NCBI GenBank assembly: GCA_030765045.1
Contig: CM060963.1
Span: 93,379,676-93,443,675 of the forward strand
Length of the DNA: 64,000 nucleotides
DNA from: Tenodera sinensis
Taxonomy: Eukaryota > Arthropoda > Insecta > Mantodea > Mantidae
Direction: 5' to 3'
Positions within the stretch are counted from its first letter, which is position 1, and every line of letters begins with the position of its first letter. The position numbers and the translations under genes were made by a program. Positions 1-12,700 of this stretch are shown in pieces. Under the pieces are notes generated by a model, which ran no database searches, was not told where the DNA came from, and saw nothing but the letters and a program-made list of their open reading frames with translations.

Positions 1-796
1 CTACTCTTATACTATCTATTCTTACAAACTCTTCTTCTTCTTCATGTTAGTCGAGATAAACATTTGCAGAAATTATCTTACTGCATATTTGCTTGCAGGT
101 GCAAGGGGAATATGGGAATACAGTAGGCTTTGAGCGATATTCAGATCTTTTAAAGCTGGTCGCTATATGAAGGAAGTTACGTTCTCTTTGCACGGCCAAG
201 AGATTAAAAAGTGAATACCGACCTTCCATTTATCAAAAGCATAAGTATTGCAAAAATCGCACAAATAACAAGGAATTTTTCCGAAATGGTTTTATACATT
301 AAAAAAAATTGCATTGGGACATAACTTGTGTGTTTTAATGAGATTGCATTTTTTGTGTAGTAAGATTTGATCTATCTCTTATGGTTTGGTTATGCAAAAG
401 TCATCAAGAATAAACAGGATTACACAGGCTATAGACAGAAAATTCAAAATATATATTTCATTTGCCATAAAAAATCTGGCATTTTAATCAAAACAGAGCC
501 ACTTCCAAGAAAATAAAAATTTTCGAAAAAGTTTCCATTTTGTGTCGCATCTTTAAACGATATTAAACTTAACTACCAACTTTACGTTTTCGTTTTTGAG
601 TTATGCTGCTCACAGATAGATGCGCGCGCACACACACATACACACACATACATACACACACACACGGACCTTTTTAAAGTGCTTTTTTGGATTCAGGAGC
701 CTCAAAACATAATATATTTCCGGTGAAATTCTGACATCGAATTTTAGAGTCAAATAGAATGCTTTCGCTACTTAAAATACGTAATAGAGAGTAAGA
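1..796 (+). repeat. family T repeat, copy 1 (cut by window edge)
   Basis: Family T is an interspersed repeat of ~0.85-0.93 kb found ten times here, whole or in pieces. The reference orientation starts near the ACTTTCTCTACT motif and ends near AGTAGAGAAAGT. Copy 1 enters just inside the left motif (CTACTCTTATAC) and runs through the shared interior: TTCATGTTAGTCGAGATAAA, TGCAAAAGTCATC, an AAAATTCAAAATATA block, the CAACTTTACGTTTTCGTTT block and an imperfect (CA)n at 625-664. It ends at TAATAGAGAGTAAG. No long conserved reading frame is present. Confidence 0.8.
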
Positions 797-2053
797 ATAG
801 TTAAATGTATAAATAAAACCATTTATTTTATTATTTTCGTGAATTCTCAAATGAAATTTTCAATTCCACCCACAGGTTATATTAATTTTATGCTTCACTG
901 TGTCATACTTCTACATATTAAAAGTGTTAATCTTTGTTGCATAACTCTACCAAAGTCCATTCATTCCGCACAGATGATGTTTTTGTTTACATTCGCAGAA
1001 AGAAGCTGCAATACACTGTTGACAAATGTACATTGCCTTACTCTAACGATCATAACAAGTACTCCGTTTACAACGTTTAAGGACCTTCGATATCGACCAA
1101 ACAAAACACAGTGTACAAAAGAGGTTTGTTTAGGACGCATACTGTCCAACCCATGAACTGTTGCTATGAAGTGTAAGCTTCAAACCAACACTGGCGGGCG
1201 CCATGCTTGATAGGAAACTTCCCCGACACACGAATTGAAAGCCCCTGCGGAAGAACTACATGAATTGAATTTTTGACCCAATGACTAGACAAGTGTCGTT
1301 ATACAGCGTGTGGTTTTATACACTATGAAACGAACATCCAACTATTTGCTAACAACTATATTTATAAAGGGAACACTTTTAAAAACCCTGTATTTATTAT
1401 TGGTCTGGCTGTAATGTCATTAAAAAGATACTTGTCTGGTAATGCGAATTAACTGCGCTTAAGCATTTTTTTCTATTCTGTTTGTCCCTGTACTCATTGG
1501 AATGAATTCATTAAAGGTACTTCGCATTCAGAATTCTGACTTAATAATTCACTGAGTTGCGGCATTTGTACCCAGTGAGTGGAAGCATGTTTTATGTATT
1601 TATGAGGTGTTTTTATAAAGACAAACAACTAAAACTACTTACGTTAAGTGTGGATAAATTATAAGCTGAAATTTTTTATCTAGAAATCTAAAAGTCAGAA
1701 ATCTTTTAAAACATGCAAATATCTTGTCACCTATTCTTTTAGGAGGTTATAAATAATGGTCTTTGGAATCTCTACTTGAAACACAGGACTGATTTTTGCA
1801 TTTTAAACATTGAATTATTGTTGTTATAATATTGAAATTATGTATGCAGCAGTATACGTAAATAGTAACTTAGAATTATATGAAACATTGTGTGTTATAT
1901 GATATAAAAGACTAATGAAAATAAATCAGACTTGCACAACAGCAAATGTTGAAATGCATTTCTTTCTTTAAAAAGCTGTATATTTAGTTAAGCATGACTG
2001 TACAAAATGTTTCAGTTATATATTAACGGAAAACTTGAAAACAACATTATTCT
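797..2053. other. no supported feature
   Basis: AT-rich sequence with short open frames on both strands and no recognisable protein, repeat or RNA. Confidence 0.5.
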
Positions 2054-2057
2054 GTAT

Positions 2058-2623
2058 TGCAACAAAACTGCAAAATCAGACCCGGTTACTTTTCTAAAAT
2101 TTTACCACAAATACACAGTTTTCGTCTCACTAACACAGTCTACAGTCTGTCGGGCTATCACAACTCACAGCTGTTCTTCTCATAGCCTTCCTCAGTCCTT
2201 TCGGTGTCTCTTCACTTCCTCTGTCTCACATATTCTAATTACAACATACAACCACTCGCAACGCTCGTTGAATCTTCTTACGACACCCACACACAGCTTT
2301 CTCACACTCGCTGAAATACTGACTGACTCATGCCTATAACTCAATTCTAAAACTCACTCGCTCTATTCTTCTTTGGCCTCCTTATATACTGGGGGTGGCG
2401 TCACACGGAGCTTACTCTAAACCCCCCCCCCCCCCAAACACACACACACATTAGAAATGACTCGTCTAGAAATGTCGCGAACTTTCTCGACACCCCTTTT
2501 GTTTCTCCTGCCTCGATTAACAGTCACAGCAGTCCCGAGAGGCAGCCCAGCCTTGAACGTCTTTGCCCGCTCGTCGCCACGCGACCCCATCCGTCCATCG
2601 TTGTTCCCGAGCCTGACGTCACA
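2058..2623 (-). mobile_element. solo LTR, family L (Gypsy-like)
   Basis: On the minus strand this segment begins TGTGACGTC and ends GTTGCA, the TG...CA layout of an LTR. The direct repeat GTAT (2,054-2,057 and 2,624-2,627) flanks it as a target-site duplication; a fifth shared T is ambiguous. On the minus strand it carries TATATAAGGAGGCC (near plus 2,376-2,390), shared exactly with the copy at 31 kb and at a similar distance from the LTR start. Downstream blocks such as the TGTAGACTGTGTTAGTGAGA region also recur in the other copies. A C14 run and a short (CA)n lie inside. No internal domain or second LTR adjoins, so it is read as a solo LTR left by recombination. Confidence 0.75.
2422..2451 (+). 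repeat. C14 run plus (CA)n
   Basis: A C14 homopolymer followed by a short (CA)n inside the solo LTR. Confidence 0.9.
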
Positions 2624-2627
2624 GTAT

Positions 2628-3362
2628 TTTAGGTTTCACCCCCCCCCCCCCACCTCTATAAGCGTTGCAGTTGCATCTCTCTTCTTAAATTGTGAAGTCT
2701 GTATTAGATTGTTTTTAAAACTTCAGTTACTCCTGCAGTCTTAGCAAGCTTCCCTCAAGGTTCACTTAGGCTTGGAACTAACAACAATATGTAATTCACA
2801 TTATCAGGAGAACCAATCTCATTCTTTCTTTATTTTTCCGTTCATCGTAACTTTGTATAAAGGCAAAGCTTCTGTGACATTTCCTTATATTTCTACTTCT
2901 TTCAAACTCGTCCAGTATGTACTTTATTATTTCATCTTATTCCTATGTATTGGTTTACGTTACTTTCCCGATAGATCGAGAACGGCTCTGTCATATACAA
3001 TAGCTGATTCTAGAGATTGGCTTTTTTTTTTTTTTTTAGATTTCGAGGAGCTGAGAAATGCCGCGGGTGTGCTTTCCTGCGGCAACTTTGAGTTTATGGT
3101 TCTAGCCTTCTGCAGTGTTGTTTTCTTATGACACCGTGCGTTACAGTTTCACAACGGAACTGTAGGGGTAATTTTGCAAACTCTGATCAAAGAAGTAATC
3201 GAAGAATTCTGTAAGTTTCTCGCTTTACAGAGCATTTCTTGAATGCAAATATGGCATTCTTAAACTTCTGTATTGATAGTCCAAATTGTTGTGATGCAGT
3301 TCAATGAAATATGCAAACGTAGCTGCGGGTTCCACTTTTTTAATTAATTTAATACAAAAATA
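2628..3362. other. no supported feature
   Basis: Holds a second C-run (2,639-2,651) and a T-run near 3,023-3,038; the remainder is unrecognised. Confidence 0.5.
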
Positions 3363-4039
3363 AAAATCGATGTGCTACACTCACATGACTTTCTCTATTC
3401 TTCTACCAACTTCTTACAAACTCAATCCTCTATCTTCTTCATGTTAGTCGAGATAAACATTTGCAGAAATTATCCTATTGCTAATTTTCTTGCAGATGAA
3501 AAGGGAATATGGAAATACAGTAGGTTTTGAGCGATAGTCAAATCTTTTAAAGTTGGTCAGTATATGAAGGCTTTGAAATTCCGTTCTCTTCGCCTGGCCT
3601 TCCATTTCAGGAGTATTAAGTATTGCAAAACTCTCGCAAATAACAAGGAATCTCTGCACTGGTTGACTCCAGAAAATGCACTTGGACATAAATTGTGTGT
3701 TTTAGCAATATCTACATTTTTTGTATAGTAAGATTTGGTCTATCTCTTACGATTTACCAGTTATGCAAAAGTCATCAAGAGTAAACAGGACTACGTGGGC
3801 TATAGCCAGAAAATTCAAAATATGCATTTCATTTGACATAAAAATATCTCAAACATATAGCATTTTAATCAAAATCAGTCATTTTCGAGAAAGATAAACA
3901 TTTTCCAACAATGTTCGATGTAAAGAGTGGTTTAGGGTGGAGGAATTTTCTTCAAAATCTTCGTGTGGCGTTCTTGAAGGATATTAAACATAAATGCCAA
4001 CTTTGGTTTTTAGGGACTTTTAATTTTTGAGTTATACTG

Positions 4040-4104
<65 letters not shown>

Positions 4105-4246
4105 GCGCTCGCGGACGTTTTTCTAAAAATGATTTTTTTTCTATTCAGGGGGCTTCAAAACATATATTACTACTGAAATCTCGACGTCCAGTTTTTGTGT
4201 CGAATACAGTGCTTCCGCTACTTACTCTACGCAGTAGAGAGTAAAA
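3363..4246 (+). repeat. family T repeat, copy 2 (near full length)
   Basis: It starts with the terminal segment ACTCACATGACTTTCTCTA and ends GCAGTAGAGAGTAAAA, so both ends are kept. The interior matches copy 1 block for block (GCAAAAGTCATCAAGAGTAA, AAAATTCAAAATATGC, CAAAATCTTCGTG, CAACTTTGGTTTTT). The (CA)n at 4,042-4,102 sits where copies 7 and 10 also carry CA/GT repeats, showing that the microsatellite is part of the element. Confidence 0.85.
4042..4102 (+). repeat. (CA)n microsatellite
   Basis: About 30 perfect CA units inside family T copy 2. Confidence 0.95.
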
Positions 4247-5794
4247 AGTTAATACTTATTACTTGAGCGCTTTTTTTATTTTCAGCTTTAATAAAACATA
4301 TCAGGCCAAGCTGCAGGAAGCTGCACAATATTCAACCTGTGATTGGAAAACGTATTTATGTAACATAATATTATACGGATATACTTTTAGTTTTAAAGTG
4401 GGTGTAGCAGAACAAGGAAGATCAAACTTAAAAACTATAAAAGTTTTTAAATGAAAGAATTCAGTGCAATCGTTACTGACATGTAATCTTACAGTTTACC
4501 TACATATTTCTGTGGTAGGCAGGCTCTCTGATAAATCCTTTGCTTGTAATAACCCTCCTTCGGTAGACAGAATCGCCAAGGGGTTTAAGCCCCCAGCATA
4601 GATGGTTCTTGACTCTCCTAAGTAAAGAAAAGGAGGCTCTTTCGACCAAGCACTCTGAGGCAGCTGTACAAACATTAACGGATCTTTGTGTACAAGGAGG
4701 TAAAAATGTTATAGACCCTGATAAATATCTATTTTCCCTAAGCAGAAGTTCATACTTGCAAGCGCTCATAGTCATGTTGATGTTGCAGATCGCGTTGACT
4801 TTTTCTGTTAAATCTCGGCTTTCTCTCCTGTAGATCCAGGTTTGACTAGAAAAAATATTTACAAATAAGAATGATTCACTAATAATATCTAATTCCTTGC
4901 ATACATCGATGTTTAAAAAGTACTAGCACTTTACAAAATAGTGCAATTTTACTTGCTTCAGTTTTCCCTCTTGGTAGCACCCTACCATCACTGAAAAAAA
5001 AAAAAGTGAGGCATAACTGCAGTCTATTTTCTCTTCGCTACATGTAATCTTTAGTCTGGTCTCGCGCGCAGATACTTATAGCCTCGGTGCGGGGCAAAGA
5101 TAATATCCCGCCCATGCAGTTGACCGGAAGTTAGGCGGAAGACAGACCTAAGCATTAAAACTTTATACTTTTTAACGCCGAATAGAAATCATATGGGAGA
5201 GAAAACCGAGCCGCAGTTATTTTTGTGTTCTGTAGATATACAACATTACAGCTCAGTCATAATGGCACTTACTAGTATTTTCGTTACGAATAGCTGCTCA
5301 GAATGTTTTAGGCATGAGAGCAAAGAAAACGAGCTCCGCACTACAAAAATAAATTTGGTCTGTTACATTCACATGTTACTTTCTACCGACTGTCGTTTCT
5401 ACAAACTATTCTTACGGAAGGTATTTGCTTAGCCTATTTACTGGATGGAAGGTTAATAAAGTATTACCAACATTATCTACACTCAAGCCATATGTCAATA
5501 TAAAGAACGTAAACAACGGCCAAGAATCACTGACGACAGGTAAACATGGTTTGGCGAGTGGTATTTGTAATTCAATAGTAGCATCAACTTTATGATAATA
5601 CCTACCATTTAATTAAGTTTTCACTGCATACCAGTATCATAATGCACACAGCCTTCGTAGTTCTTTAAGAAATTTGTTTCATTAGTTTATAAAATTATGA
5701 GAAACAACTGCGAATCAGCTGCGATAATTCCTGGACTATTGCGAATCAGGTGCAACAATCTCATTTGGACAAAATTCACGTAGTCCGCCTCCGT
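4247..5794. other. no supported feature
   Basis: Short open frames only. A moderately CpG-rich patch (about 5,060-5,150, around GGTCTCGCGCGCAGA) was not identified. Confidence 0.45.
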
Positions 5795-6003
5795 GGAGTA
5801 GGGTTAGTGTTCTGGCTCGCATTCAAGAGGTCCAGAGTCGAATCTTGTTTTTTTCTTTTCTTTTGTTTTTCATTCTTTCTTCTCTCCAACATACCTCGCA
5901 GCACTACGGAAAAACCTCTCGGTAAAAGAGCCTCGTCATGGTGTAGTGGTTCGCGTCACAGACTGCGGAGCAGGGAACGTAGGTTCGAATCTTGGTTAGG
6001 GTG
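5795..6003 (+). repeat. two tRNA-like SINE heads in tandem
   Basis: The first (~5,795-5,856) has a decayed B-box-like GAGTCGAATCTTG after a GGTTAGTGTTCTGG block. The second (5,929-6,003) has a clear A box (TGGTGTAGTGGTT) and B box (GGTTCGAATCT), about a tRNA's spacing apart. Neither has a tRNA acceptor stem, so these are SINE promoters or relics rather than tRNA genes. Confidence 0.55.
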
Positions 6004-6055
6004 AGTTATCCGTACGAGGTTATTAATTTCTTTACTACGCACATATTAAGAACAG

Positions 6056-6142
6056 AGGGTATTGCATTCCACCCAAAAATTCTATACAAAGATTTCACCG
6101 GAAATACAGATCTCCTGAATGAAGTCACTGATGCGCGCGCGC

Positions 6143-6192
<50 letters not shown>

Positions 6193-6410
6193 CCCGCTAA
6201 ATGAAAAGTGGGTTAAATTTTCCAAAGATGTGACATCCCGTTTTATGGCAAAAGTTTCGAAAATTTTGATTTTCTCAAAAATGATTAACGATTTTTATTA
6301 ATATACCACATGTTTAAATATTTTGATGGCATATGGAAATGTATATCTTGAATTTTATGTATAGTAGCCCATGAAGTCCATTGTGAATGTGTTTTACGTA
6401 ACTGGTAACA
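6056..6410 (-). repeat. family T repeat, copy 3 (fragment)
   Basis: In reverse orientation, the right end (TATTGCATTCCACCCAAAAA) is followed by the CG/GT microsatellite, a GTGGGTTAAATTTTCC block, then GGAAATGTATATCTTGAATT and ACGTAACTGGTAAC. The left part is missing. Confidence 0.7.
6133..6191 (+). repeat. (GC)n(GT)n compound microsatellite
   Basis: About 12 GC units switch directly to about 17 GT units, at the CA/GT position of family T. Confidence 0.95.
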
Positions 6411-8684
6411 AAATTAGTGATAAAATTACCGTGATGGTTCAAACTAACACGGATTGTGAACGAATTGGTTTGCGAGTACATGTGTGTATACAATTGCGAG
6501 TGGTGATTCAAGAGGACAGGCTATTTGAGTATCCGATAGATAGACGATAACATGAAACAGACTATCAATGATCTCTATCTGCATGTTGCAATAGGGACTT
6601 GTCTCACACCGTGAGACTTCAAAATACTCTGCTCTTCTAATGCGCTCAATCATTTTTCCATGGCTGCATAGTTAAAAGGAAAACGCGTTATGGAGGAACG
6701 AGTGGTGTGTACTGTGGGATAGCATATTAGGCGAGTCACTCGTAGCCTAAAGCTGAGGCTGTTAGCGTCACTTAGCTGTGGGGTGTAATACATACGTAAT
6801 TATGTATATGAGTCTGAATACTGTTGATGTTACCTAGTAAGAGTTCCTATTTCTTATCAAGGTTGTCTGTCTTCCTTTTCTCACTGCTTTCTTCTGGAAT
6901 ACCAGGAATATTACTTCACTAAAATAATCTTGTGGTAAACTGAAAACGAAGGAATTAATTTTCTTTGTGCTGGGAAGCGCAACGGCCTCGCTCGCACCTA
7001 TCGTCACAAGGCTCTGAAATGTCAAAGGGCGCATACACGTGAAGGTACTGTAACAGCGCCTGCGCGCGGTGGGGTACAGGATCAAATATCTGACAAGGAG
7101 GGAACCTAGTAACAGCTTCTCTGTACGTACCCCTGTTTGTGAGATTGATATACCTACATCGCTTTACATTAGGCCTTTAGCAACAGCGTTATTGGATAAA
7201 GGGGCAATGAACCAATATGGTATGAAGGTATGAGGTGAAAGTGAGACGTTGTAAAGGCGCTCGCTCTATTGTGCGGTTGAGTTACGTTGGAGAATGTTCC
7301 GTATTGTATTAAAAACCAAGGCTACAAAGCGTATAATAGGTTAATCCTTGCTACCGAAATTATAGACTCATAAAATTAAACATTTAAAATACAGTCAATA
7401 ATAATAATAATAATAATAATAAACAGAATAATCTATATATAACAATTTAATGCCGTGCGTTAGTCTCGCAAAAATTTGAAAATGGCTAGACCGATTTGAA
7501 GAATTTCTTTTTGGTTTTGCTCGCCTCATTACTGGACTGGTTTAAAAAAGAGCAGTAGAAAAAACCTAAAGAAACAGCTGAAAAATAAAAAACTCCAAAC
7601 TGATAATCACCACCGCTGCTGGCGCCACCGCCGCCACCACCGCCGCCACCACCGCCGCCACCACCACCACCACACATCCTTATTCGTGTACCTGTACTAG
7701 GAATGTTGACTGCTTTTTTCACTGACAGCTTTTTTACCTACCGCTTTTTTCGCGACACGGAATCTCTGTGCCCAACCGGGCGCAGGAGGTTGAATCAAAG
7801 GACTTTGAGACATTGTTAGGTGACGTGAAGCATTGTTGCTTGAAACTGTTCAAGGTGTGACCTACAAAACGTGTTCGTAAGTGGAACTAAATTACAAAAG
7901 GAAAACTTACTTTCATGGATTAGGTATACTTAGCCAGATTTTACAATGAGAGAAAGTACCTTAGTGCCCGGTGGAGGGGGGAGGCGGGGGCGGAGAGGAA
8001 ACCTATGTTCGTACGCTTTTTTAATCATGATTGTGTTTCTTAACAAAACACCCACAACTTATTAGATAGTTTTTATACCAAGAAAAAGTAGATACCTAAA
8101 ATTAGTCTACGTTAATAACTGACGTTAACGGTTAACAGAGCATAGGAACGGGAATAGAACAAGTCGTCGACATCTTCGTTTTTAAGCAGATCGCTGAGGA
8201 TACTTTAAGTAAACAATGCAATTTGGGTGGCAAAAGAATGAGAGATTGTATCTAGAGAATTTGGAAACCAGGAGCTGCATTTGGTAGGAGTTATTGTATG
8301 AATAAATAAGTCACTAACAAGAAAGAAAACATTTTTGGAAGAGTACATTGTTGTTCTCAGAAGTAATTTCCTCCAACATGAGTAACCCACCTACACACTT
8401 GTGCTAATCTTCTAACAGACTTGCGGTTTGAGCATCTCTGCCTCTGCGGAATACATAAGCCCACCTAATCAGGGTACGAAATGGTAGTCTATCTACCACA
8501 AGCTTCCAGTCATGCTGCATGGATTGTCGAGCATTCTTGCCTCTTGCATTCTAAATTTTAATGAAGCACATTAGTGCGCATTTACTTAACATTTTAGAGC
8601 ACTACGGATAACATTTACAAATTAAACTCAGTAAAATTTCCTATAAACATAACACAAGCTTTACTTCAGTGTTTCTGATGGGTA
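6411..8684. other. no supported gene; two microsatellites
   Basis: Apart from an (AAT)n at 7,396-7,422 and a (GCC/ACC)n tract at 7,610-7,674, nothing was recognised. The glycine-rich minus-strand frame over the latter is a by-product of the repeat. Confidence 0.5.
7610..7674 (+). repeat. (ACC/GCC)n trinucleotide tract
   Basis: Interrupted CAC/CGC triplets resembling in miniature the degenerate end of the large tract at 53.6-53.9 kb. Confidence 0.85.
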
Positions 8685-8890
8685 TGCAAGCATCCGGCAC
8701 AGTGCGATTCTCACCTGTTCAACAAGTTGAAAGAACATTTGGGGGAAACAAATTTGCTAAAGATGAAGTTCGCACAACGGTCTGCCTCCCCGACCAAGGA
8801 GCGCATTTCCAACGACTGGTAGAATGTTCAGATCGTCGTTTAGAGAGACTGGTAACAATACTGAAAAGTTTATGTATCTTGTACCTTACT
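8685..8890 (+). pseudogene. mariner transposase C-terminal relic
   Basis: One frame reads CDSHLFNKLKEHLG; a neighbouring frame then reads GGNKFAKDEVRTTV and further on ERLV. This resembles the mariner-family C-terminus: the last catalytic Asp region (PCDFHLFGPLK-like), a GG-x-F-xxD-EV block and the KRW-like helix. At least one frameshift separates the blocks, and no upstream catalytic residues or inverted repeats were seen. It is a dead fragment. Confidence 0.6.
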
Positions 8891-8894
8891 GTTT

Positions 8895-9639
8895 GAAGTC
8901 CCCTCATACAATCTCCGTTTACCTTTTTCATGTTAGCTGCCAGCCTGTTAAAACATGATCTATCTGCTGTGTTGGTATTTGCTTTTCCTAGTTCATGATC
9001 TGTCAATTGCTTTATTCCTTGTTTCGTAGCTTTGTCAAAATGTTTCAGACACTGCTATTTGAATGTAACATTTCTTTCTACTGTTCTTATGCATAATGTA
9101 AAGGGATACGGGCACAGGATGTGCGTTCAAGGGTAGGGAGAAATTTGGGGTAGTAACCACGTCCCATGCTACAGTTCTGCATCCCACACATTACGACCGT
9201 TATGAGCGTAGGTGGGGGACGCAGCGGTCGGGCGGTAGGGTGGAGTATAGTTTTTAGCAGTAGAACCTGCAGGATGCATTTGATATAGAGTAGGTATATA
9301 TTTGGTTTCGGACCTTTGTTAGCCCAATTAGCAGGCTATTCATGTAGAAGAGCATCTGCAAGTGTAACTGCTTTTCTTGCATCCAAAACGTCTCTGGATA
9401 GTCACAGTGGTAGAATAAGTAATGAATGTAGCACGTCAGATATTTAAGTTTCATTTCATTTCAAGGAATGTTGGTTAAGTGTAGATAACGCTTAAGTCAC
9501 CTAATTTTCATGTAGATAAAACAGTTTGTGATACAAATGCGGTTATTGCATCATTGGAGAAGACGAAGAAACTAAGTCGAGTACTTTGTGTAAGAAGACA
9601 GTGGTATGAAATAATGCACCCCAACATTCTCCTAAGTTA
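8895..9639. other. no supported feature
   Basis: No repeat or coding match recognised. Confidence 0.5.
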
Positions 9640-9715
9640 CATGTGGAAATCACGGAAAACCCCATGTCAGAGTGCGCGGCCACAGGGAGCGAACCCGCAC
9701 TACCTGATGTAATTT
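9640..9715 (-). repeat. SINE-like fragment with reversed B box
   Basis: The plus strand has ATCACGGAAAACCCCATGTC followed by AGGGAGCGAACCCGCACTAC. The second part is the complement of a B box (GGGTTCGCTCCC). The 'gaaaacc ... gaaccc' arrangement is common in insect tRNA-derived repeats. Confidence 0.45.
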
Positions 9716-12700
9716 GCTTGCTCGTTACTGCCTGCGAAATAAACAACGCCTATCTGGTAGGTTATTCGTTTTTCTTCACACCTCAATGGGTTACCCACTG
9801 TCTGGATAATGTGGGGTCATTGGCCTGGCAGAAAGCATTCGAACTCAGTTCCGATAAAGCATTCGTTCCATCCATCCGCCCACTCTGTGTCTCGTTTTCT
9901 GTGGCATGCCTATTTGAAGATACTGACCAACGTGTTAACATATTACTCTTAATTAGAATTTAAGTCCGCAAATGATGCAATATTGATGTAATATTGTTCA
10001 TTACCATGTCCTCGATTACCATGAGAAATATAACAAATATTTGCATTTATAGTTCACGCGCACACATGTAGAAAAATAGAACAGGGAGGCAGTTTAGGTT
10101 ACCAGCACTGAATGTAGGAAACCTAACTTTCCATAACGACAGCATAACGGGAAGTGAATAAAAAAGAACAATATCGCCGAAAAAATGAATGTTAATTACG
10201 GTTGGCACTATGAGTAGAGGTACCGGCTAAGGTGAAGGAAATCGATTGGAGGTGTTTTGTTGCTAGGTGACTGTGGTATCATCCCCGTGCATCTGCCCTA
10301 CTGCACGTGACGTCAGCATCAAATCTGAGGTGACAAGAAACATGTATGGCTCCACGCTTGCCAACTAAGTGGGTCTCAAGAAAGCTGTTGTCCGTTTTCC
10401 GCAGTAGTGAAGTTATTACGAAATGTAGTCCTGCAACATCCAGTAAGGTCTGAATGTGATCTGATAAATATAAATTTTTCTTCAACGGTTTAATTTATTC
10501 TTGCAACTACTACATTAAGGGGCACCTAAAGAAGTAATTGTTAACCTGTTTACTTCTTCTGTAGTAGAAGGGAATACTTAGAAACATGATAAAGAATTGC
10601 GCTTTTATATAAAAGTCATTCACAGGTTCGAATTTTGATGAGCTAAACTGAGTAATGATCTGTAAAAGTACTAAATTGTTTAATAGAAGACGATAACTAG
10701 AAAAAAATACAAAATGAGATATATTTAATGCATTAAACGGGCTATGGGATATTATAAATTAAATTATCCATGCACATAATTGCTGTACAGGCAGAATAAG
10801 TTGTAAGAATAATAATATGGCAATTTAGACAATTAATTCAAATACATCTGTGCCATGTTCTCAATTGAAGAATCTCAAAATAAGATTGAGAACATGGTTG
10901 TGCTATCCTTCGTCTATCACAAAGGCCTGTACAAAACTGTAGCAGTAACTCTCCTCATTTCTCGATTATATAAAATTCATTGTGCATGAAAAGGATTTCA
11001 CAGCGTATGATATGACAGGACAATGACGATAATAACCTAACTTACGCCATTAAGGCAAAAATGGGAAAACTTACATGTCTTATCCCTAGTTTGAGACGGG
11101 GCATTAATTCATAACTGTAATTATATCTCCTCCCCGACAATAGCCACCTCTGCACCCACGACTAACCCTTAAATAGGGCTGACTTTTCCAAGAATGCAAA
11201 TAAAGAATGTAAGTTCCTCTTAGTTGAATAGTGATATTTCCGATGCTTCAAAAATTATCGATATATAAAATGTTCATAATATAAACGTGTTTTACATACT
11301 GTACCTAAATGCAAGAAAAATATCTTAATAAATACGTCAAAATAATGACGAAAGATCCAGGAAGAATATAATAAAATGATCAAAAGGAGACCTAATAGCA
11401 TTTTCATAATGTGGAACCCATGATAAGGGTTTATGTACGCGTTAGCAATGCCTGTTCGCAACAATTAAAATGTCTTCAGAATCCCGTCTGTGGTCATGGT
11501 TGTATGATCCCAATGTTTTATTTAATTAGGCCTAAGGATGTGAAAATATATGGCATGAAAGGTTAATCCGCAGGCATGTCAGTCCTTTATTGCCAGGGGA
11601 AGGTATTTCCGGTTCCAGGTTGCGGTCACATGGGCAAGGTCAGGTACTGGCTGTGTTACGCACAGCCACTCTAGGATGCATAATGCAGTATAGTGCAGTA
11701 GCAAACCTGCCTCTGAATTAATTGTGCAATTAAAATAAATATTTAAGTATATCTAAAGTGCAGGATTCTAATTATAAATTAATGTGTAAAATTGTGCAGG
11801 AGTTGGATTCGAAGTATTTATCTAGAGATGGAGAAAACATCACATGTGAGGTGTGTTATACAAGTTCTGTTTTTGAGACACTGGAAATGTATCATCATCA
11901 ACATCATCATGAACAAGTTCGTTTTGGGCCATGTAGCCTATAACGATAATCCTAGCGAAATGGTCTTGATCTTTCCACCGCTGTTCTGGTTCTTCCTTGG
12001 TCCTTGTGACCAGTTGGAGCGTACCGGAATGCCGATTTTGGAAGTGTAGTTCTTTCCATTCTCATCAAATGATCTTTCCGTTCTCGTTGGTATTTTTACT
12101 CCTCAGTCAAACTTATTACTCCAAGGTTTTCTCTGCCCGTATTCCTTTGGTGGTCCAATCTAGTAACTCCTTACAGTGATTGCAAGAAACGCATTTGGGC
12201 TACTTCAAGTTTATGTGAACTTCTGTTATTTAAAATCCAAATTTCACTTCCGTGGCTGTGATTCGTATTATGTATATATGTATATTTTCAGTTATTGCAA
12301 CCAGTTACAAAAATAATAATAATGTTAACGTATGCACTTATGAATGATATAAGTAAATAATTCAATCTGTCACATATAGTTCAATTTGTTATTGTATTAT
12401 CCCATTTACGTATCTCAGTGTGCAATTTAATGCTTATCCTATATGTAATTTAAAATTAGCTGCTCATCTACAGGTATACGTTTGCTTTGTATACTATTGC
12501 ACCTCGTTTGACTGTGGACAACTTTGTTTACGTTGCCACTGCCCGGCATTTCTTGGGTTACGCTCCGTGTGCATTAAACTTGAAATGTCTCGCCCTGTTT
12601 ATTGCATCCGAGGTCCTCTCTCAGAAACTGTATCACCTTCACCCTACAGTAGGCTTTAGAATTTTATTTCAACATAAAATATCAAAAATAGGCGAAGTGC

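Noticed and set aside
5929..6003. Possible true tRNA gene
   Set aside because: A and B boxes are present, but no acceptor stem pairs; tRNA-derived SINE head is the better reading.
7486..7722. Glycine-rich minus-strand frame
   Set aside because: The glycine run comes from an interrupted ACC/GCC microsatellite; the rest has no recognised domain.
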